A DNA stretch of 64,000 nt from Varibaculum vaginae (lineage in GTDB: Bacteria > Actinomycetota > Actinomycetes > Actinomycetales > Actinomycetaceae): positions 496,001-560,000 of the forward strand of contig NZ_UWNY01000001.1 of the NCBI RefSeq assembly GCF_900604285.1, in the 5' to 3' direction. Below the pieces are notes generated by a model that worked only from the letters and a program-made list of their open reading frames with translations, searched no databases and was not told the DNA's origin. Shown piece after piece: positions 62,827-64,000 of this stretch (position 1 is the stretch's first letter; each line of letters begins with the position of its first letter). The position numbers were made by a program, and so were the translations under genes.

Positions 62827-62846
62827 AAAATCTTATGGTAGCTTAA

Positions 62847-62881
62847 ATTTCGGTTTTCGACTGTTAGACGAAAACCGAAAT
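62847..62881. promoter_or_regulatory. Palindromic operator candidate for the NrtR-like regulator
   Basis: Perfect 13-bp arms ATTTCGGTTTTCG and CGAAAACCGAAAT separated by 9 bp (ACTGTTAGA), centred between the divergent starts: 20 bp before the regulator start (62826) and 28 bp before the permease start (62910). Position and symmetry fit an autoregulatory operator. Confidence 0.7.
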
Positions 62882-62909
62882 AGTTACCTCGAGAAGGAAA
62901 GTTTCCAAG

Positions 62910-63977
62910 ATGAAACAACGTATAAAAGGCTGGTTATCTCTGTTCTTCATTGATGCGATGACCGGCATGGCACATGGACTGTTCGCCTCGCTGATTATCG
63001 GAACGATTATGGTACAAGTGGGCGGTTTTGTTCCGGGAATAGTCGGGCGAGGGCTGGTATTAATCGGTTCGGTGGCCTCGGTGCTTACCGGTGCTGGCAT
63101 TGGGATGGGGGTGGCGCACCGCCTGAAAGCCTCTACCTTTGTGGTAGTAGGTACCGGCCTAGCGGGGATGATAGGAGCCCATGCCGCTAAAATCTTGAGT
63201 GGCGGAATTGTGGACGGTCTATCAATGCAACTAAAAGGGCCAGGGGAGCCCTTGGGGGCGTTTATTGCCTCCTTCGTGGCGGTCGAGTTCGGTCTGCTGG
63301 TTTCGGGTAAAACTCCGGTCGATATCTTGGTAACTCCTTTTGTTACTGTCACCTCCGGCGCTGTCGTAGGCCTGGCCATCGGGCCAGGAATCTCGGAGTT
63401 AATGACCGCTCTGGGAGCCATCATCAATTGGGGGACTGAGCGTCAACCTTTCCTGATGGGTATCATCGTGTCAGTACTAATGGGGATGATTTTGACTCTC
63501 CCGATCTCCTCGGCAGCCCTGGGAATTGTGTTGGGGTTATCCGGGCTGGCGGCCGGAGCTGCCACCGTAGGCTGTAGCGCCCAAATGGTAGGATTTGCAG
63601 TAGCCTCCTATAGAGAAAACAAAGTTTCCGGTCTAATCTCGCAGGGTATCGGCACTTCCATGTTGCAAGTCCCCAATATTATGCGGCATCCTCTAATTTG
63701 GATTCCCCCCACTTTGGCTTCAGCAATTCTCGGGCCGGTTGCCACTATGGTGTTCAAAATGGAATCCAATGCGGCCGGTTCCGGAATGGGAACTTCCGGC
63801 CTAGTAGGGCAAATCATGACCTGGAACGTGATGGGGGCTACTACCTCTTGGCCGGCTCTCTTGGGAATGATACTGCTTTTGCACTTTATTGCCCCCGCCC
63901 TTCTGTCTCTATTGTTCGCCGAGTTTATGCGGAAGAAGGGTTGGATCAAGGCCGGGGATATGTTGCTCGAAAAGTAG
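62910..63977 (+). CDS. PTS EIIC-like membrane protein (PTS_EIIC_2 family)
   Basis: A 355-aa polytopic membrane protein with about 10 helices. It opens KGWLSLFFIDAMTGMAHGLFASLIIGTI and has GTGLAGMIGAHA, LVSGKTPVDILVTPFVTV and the end EFMRKKGWIKAGDMLLEK, which fit the PTS_EIIC_2 family (read in parts). No EIIA or EIIB gene is visible before the window ends, so it may work alone or with partners beyond 64 kb. GAAGGAAAG precedes the ATG. Confidence 0.78.
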   Translation: MKQRIKGWLSLFFIDAMTGMAHGLFASLIIGTIMVQVGGFVPGIVGRGLVLIGSVASVLTGAGIGMGVAHRLKASTFVVVGTGLAGMIGAHAAKILSGGIVDGLSMQLKGPGEPLGAFIASFVAVEFGLLVSGKTPVDILVTPFVTVTSGAVVGLAIGPGISELMTALGAIINWGTERQPFLMGIIVSVLMGMILTLPISSAALGIVLGLSGLAAGAATVGCSAQMVGFAVASYRENKVSGLISQGIGTSMLQVPNIMRHPLIWIPPTLASAILGPVATMVFKMESNAAGSGMGTSGLVGQIMTWNVMGATTSWPALLGMILLLHFIAPALLSLLFAEFMRKKGWIKAGDMLLEK

Positions 63978-64000
63978 AAAGTATTCCGGATAGAAATCAA

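Overview
The window reads as a chromosomal segment of a moderate-G+C actinomycete, most likely Actinomycetaceae (Varibaculum- or Mobiluncus-like). The basis is gene content, not a database match: polyphosphate glucokinase, a DUF3516 Ski2-like helicase, a compact argCJBDGH cluster, and a type II-C CRISPR locus whose tracrRNA and repeat closely resemble those I recall for Corynebacterium diphtheriae Cas9. No rRNA and no intact transposase or prophage is visible. The strain name is inference.

Layout. 0-0.33 kb: three ~110-bp tandem units carrying long hairpins. 0.34-3.6 kb: an RluA-type pseudouridine synthase, then a glutamine amidotransferase/GCS2-ligase pair. 3.8-5.3 kb: an AnsP-like amino acid permease. 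5.46-9.8 kb: a ZTP riboswitch ahead of glyA, folD, a BMP-like lipoprotein and an exodeoxyribonuclease III gene. 9.9-19.1 kb: fumC, a membrane protein, ppgK-map, a LacI-like sensor without a DNA-binding domain, and pheST. 19.2-20.0 kb: tRNA-Met, a small conserved gene and tRNA-Asn. 20.1-25.4 kb: a complete type II-C CRISPR-Cas9 locus (tracrRNA, cas9, cas1, cas2, array of nine repeats and eight spacers). 25.9-29.4 kb: a sortase-anchored CAP-domain coiled-coil surface protein. 29.6-36.5 kb: a DUF4190/DUF4352-like protein, an ABC exporter, azlCD, an MFS exporter, tRNA-Ser and tRNA-Arg. 36.7-41.0 kb: a giant SF1-helicase/nuclease-like protein with degenerate motifs plus a small partner. 41.2-54.3 kb: mscL, a SAF-domain protein, 5-FTHF cyclo-ligase, moeA, an acetyltransferase, a PLP-binding protein, the DUF3516 helicase, an AGCS symporter, phosphatidylcholine synthase and a flavodoxin. 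54.4-61.5 kb: arginine biosynthesis. 61.5-62.1 kb: a gene-free block of inverted dispersed repeats. 62.1-64 kb: an NrtR-like regulator divergent from a PTS EIIC-like permease across a perfect palindrome.

How the parts work together. The ZTP riboswitch ties one-carbon metabolism (glyA, folD) to purine status, and the operon continues into a BMP-like binding lipoprotein. In the CRISPR locus the tracrRNA lies on the cas strand just before cas9 and overlaps an apparent N-terminal extension of the cas9 frame, so cas9 should start at 20251. The crRNA strand is opposite to the cas genes. All 15 anti-repeat positions pair with the repeat, two of them through G-U wobbles. The arg cluster is tightly coupled with overlapping stops and starts but lacks argF and argR, and its first gene looks leaderless.

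The strongest leads are the CRISPR locus details (tracrRNA/cas9 overlap, and an inverted repeat fragment facing the terminal repeat), a dispersed intergenic repeat family at about 3.7, 41.1 and 61.5-62.1 kb, the pseudo-helicase/nuclease at 36.7-40.8 kb, and the NrtR/EIIC pair with its operator-like palindrome. All functional calls rest on motif recognition by eye; no searches were run.
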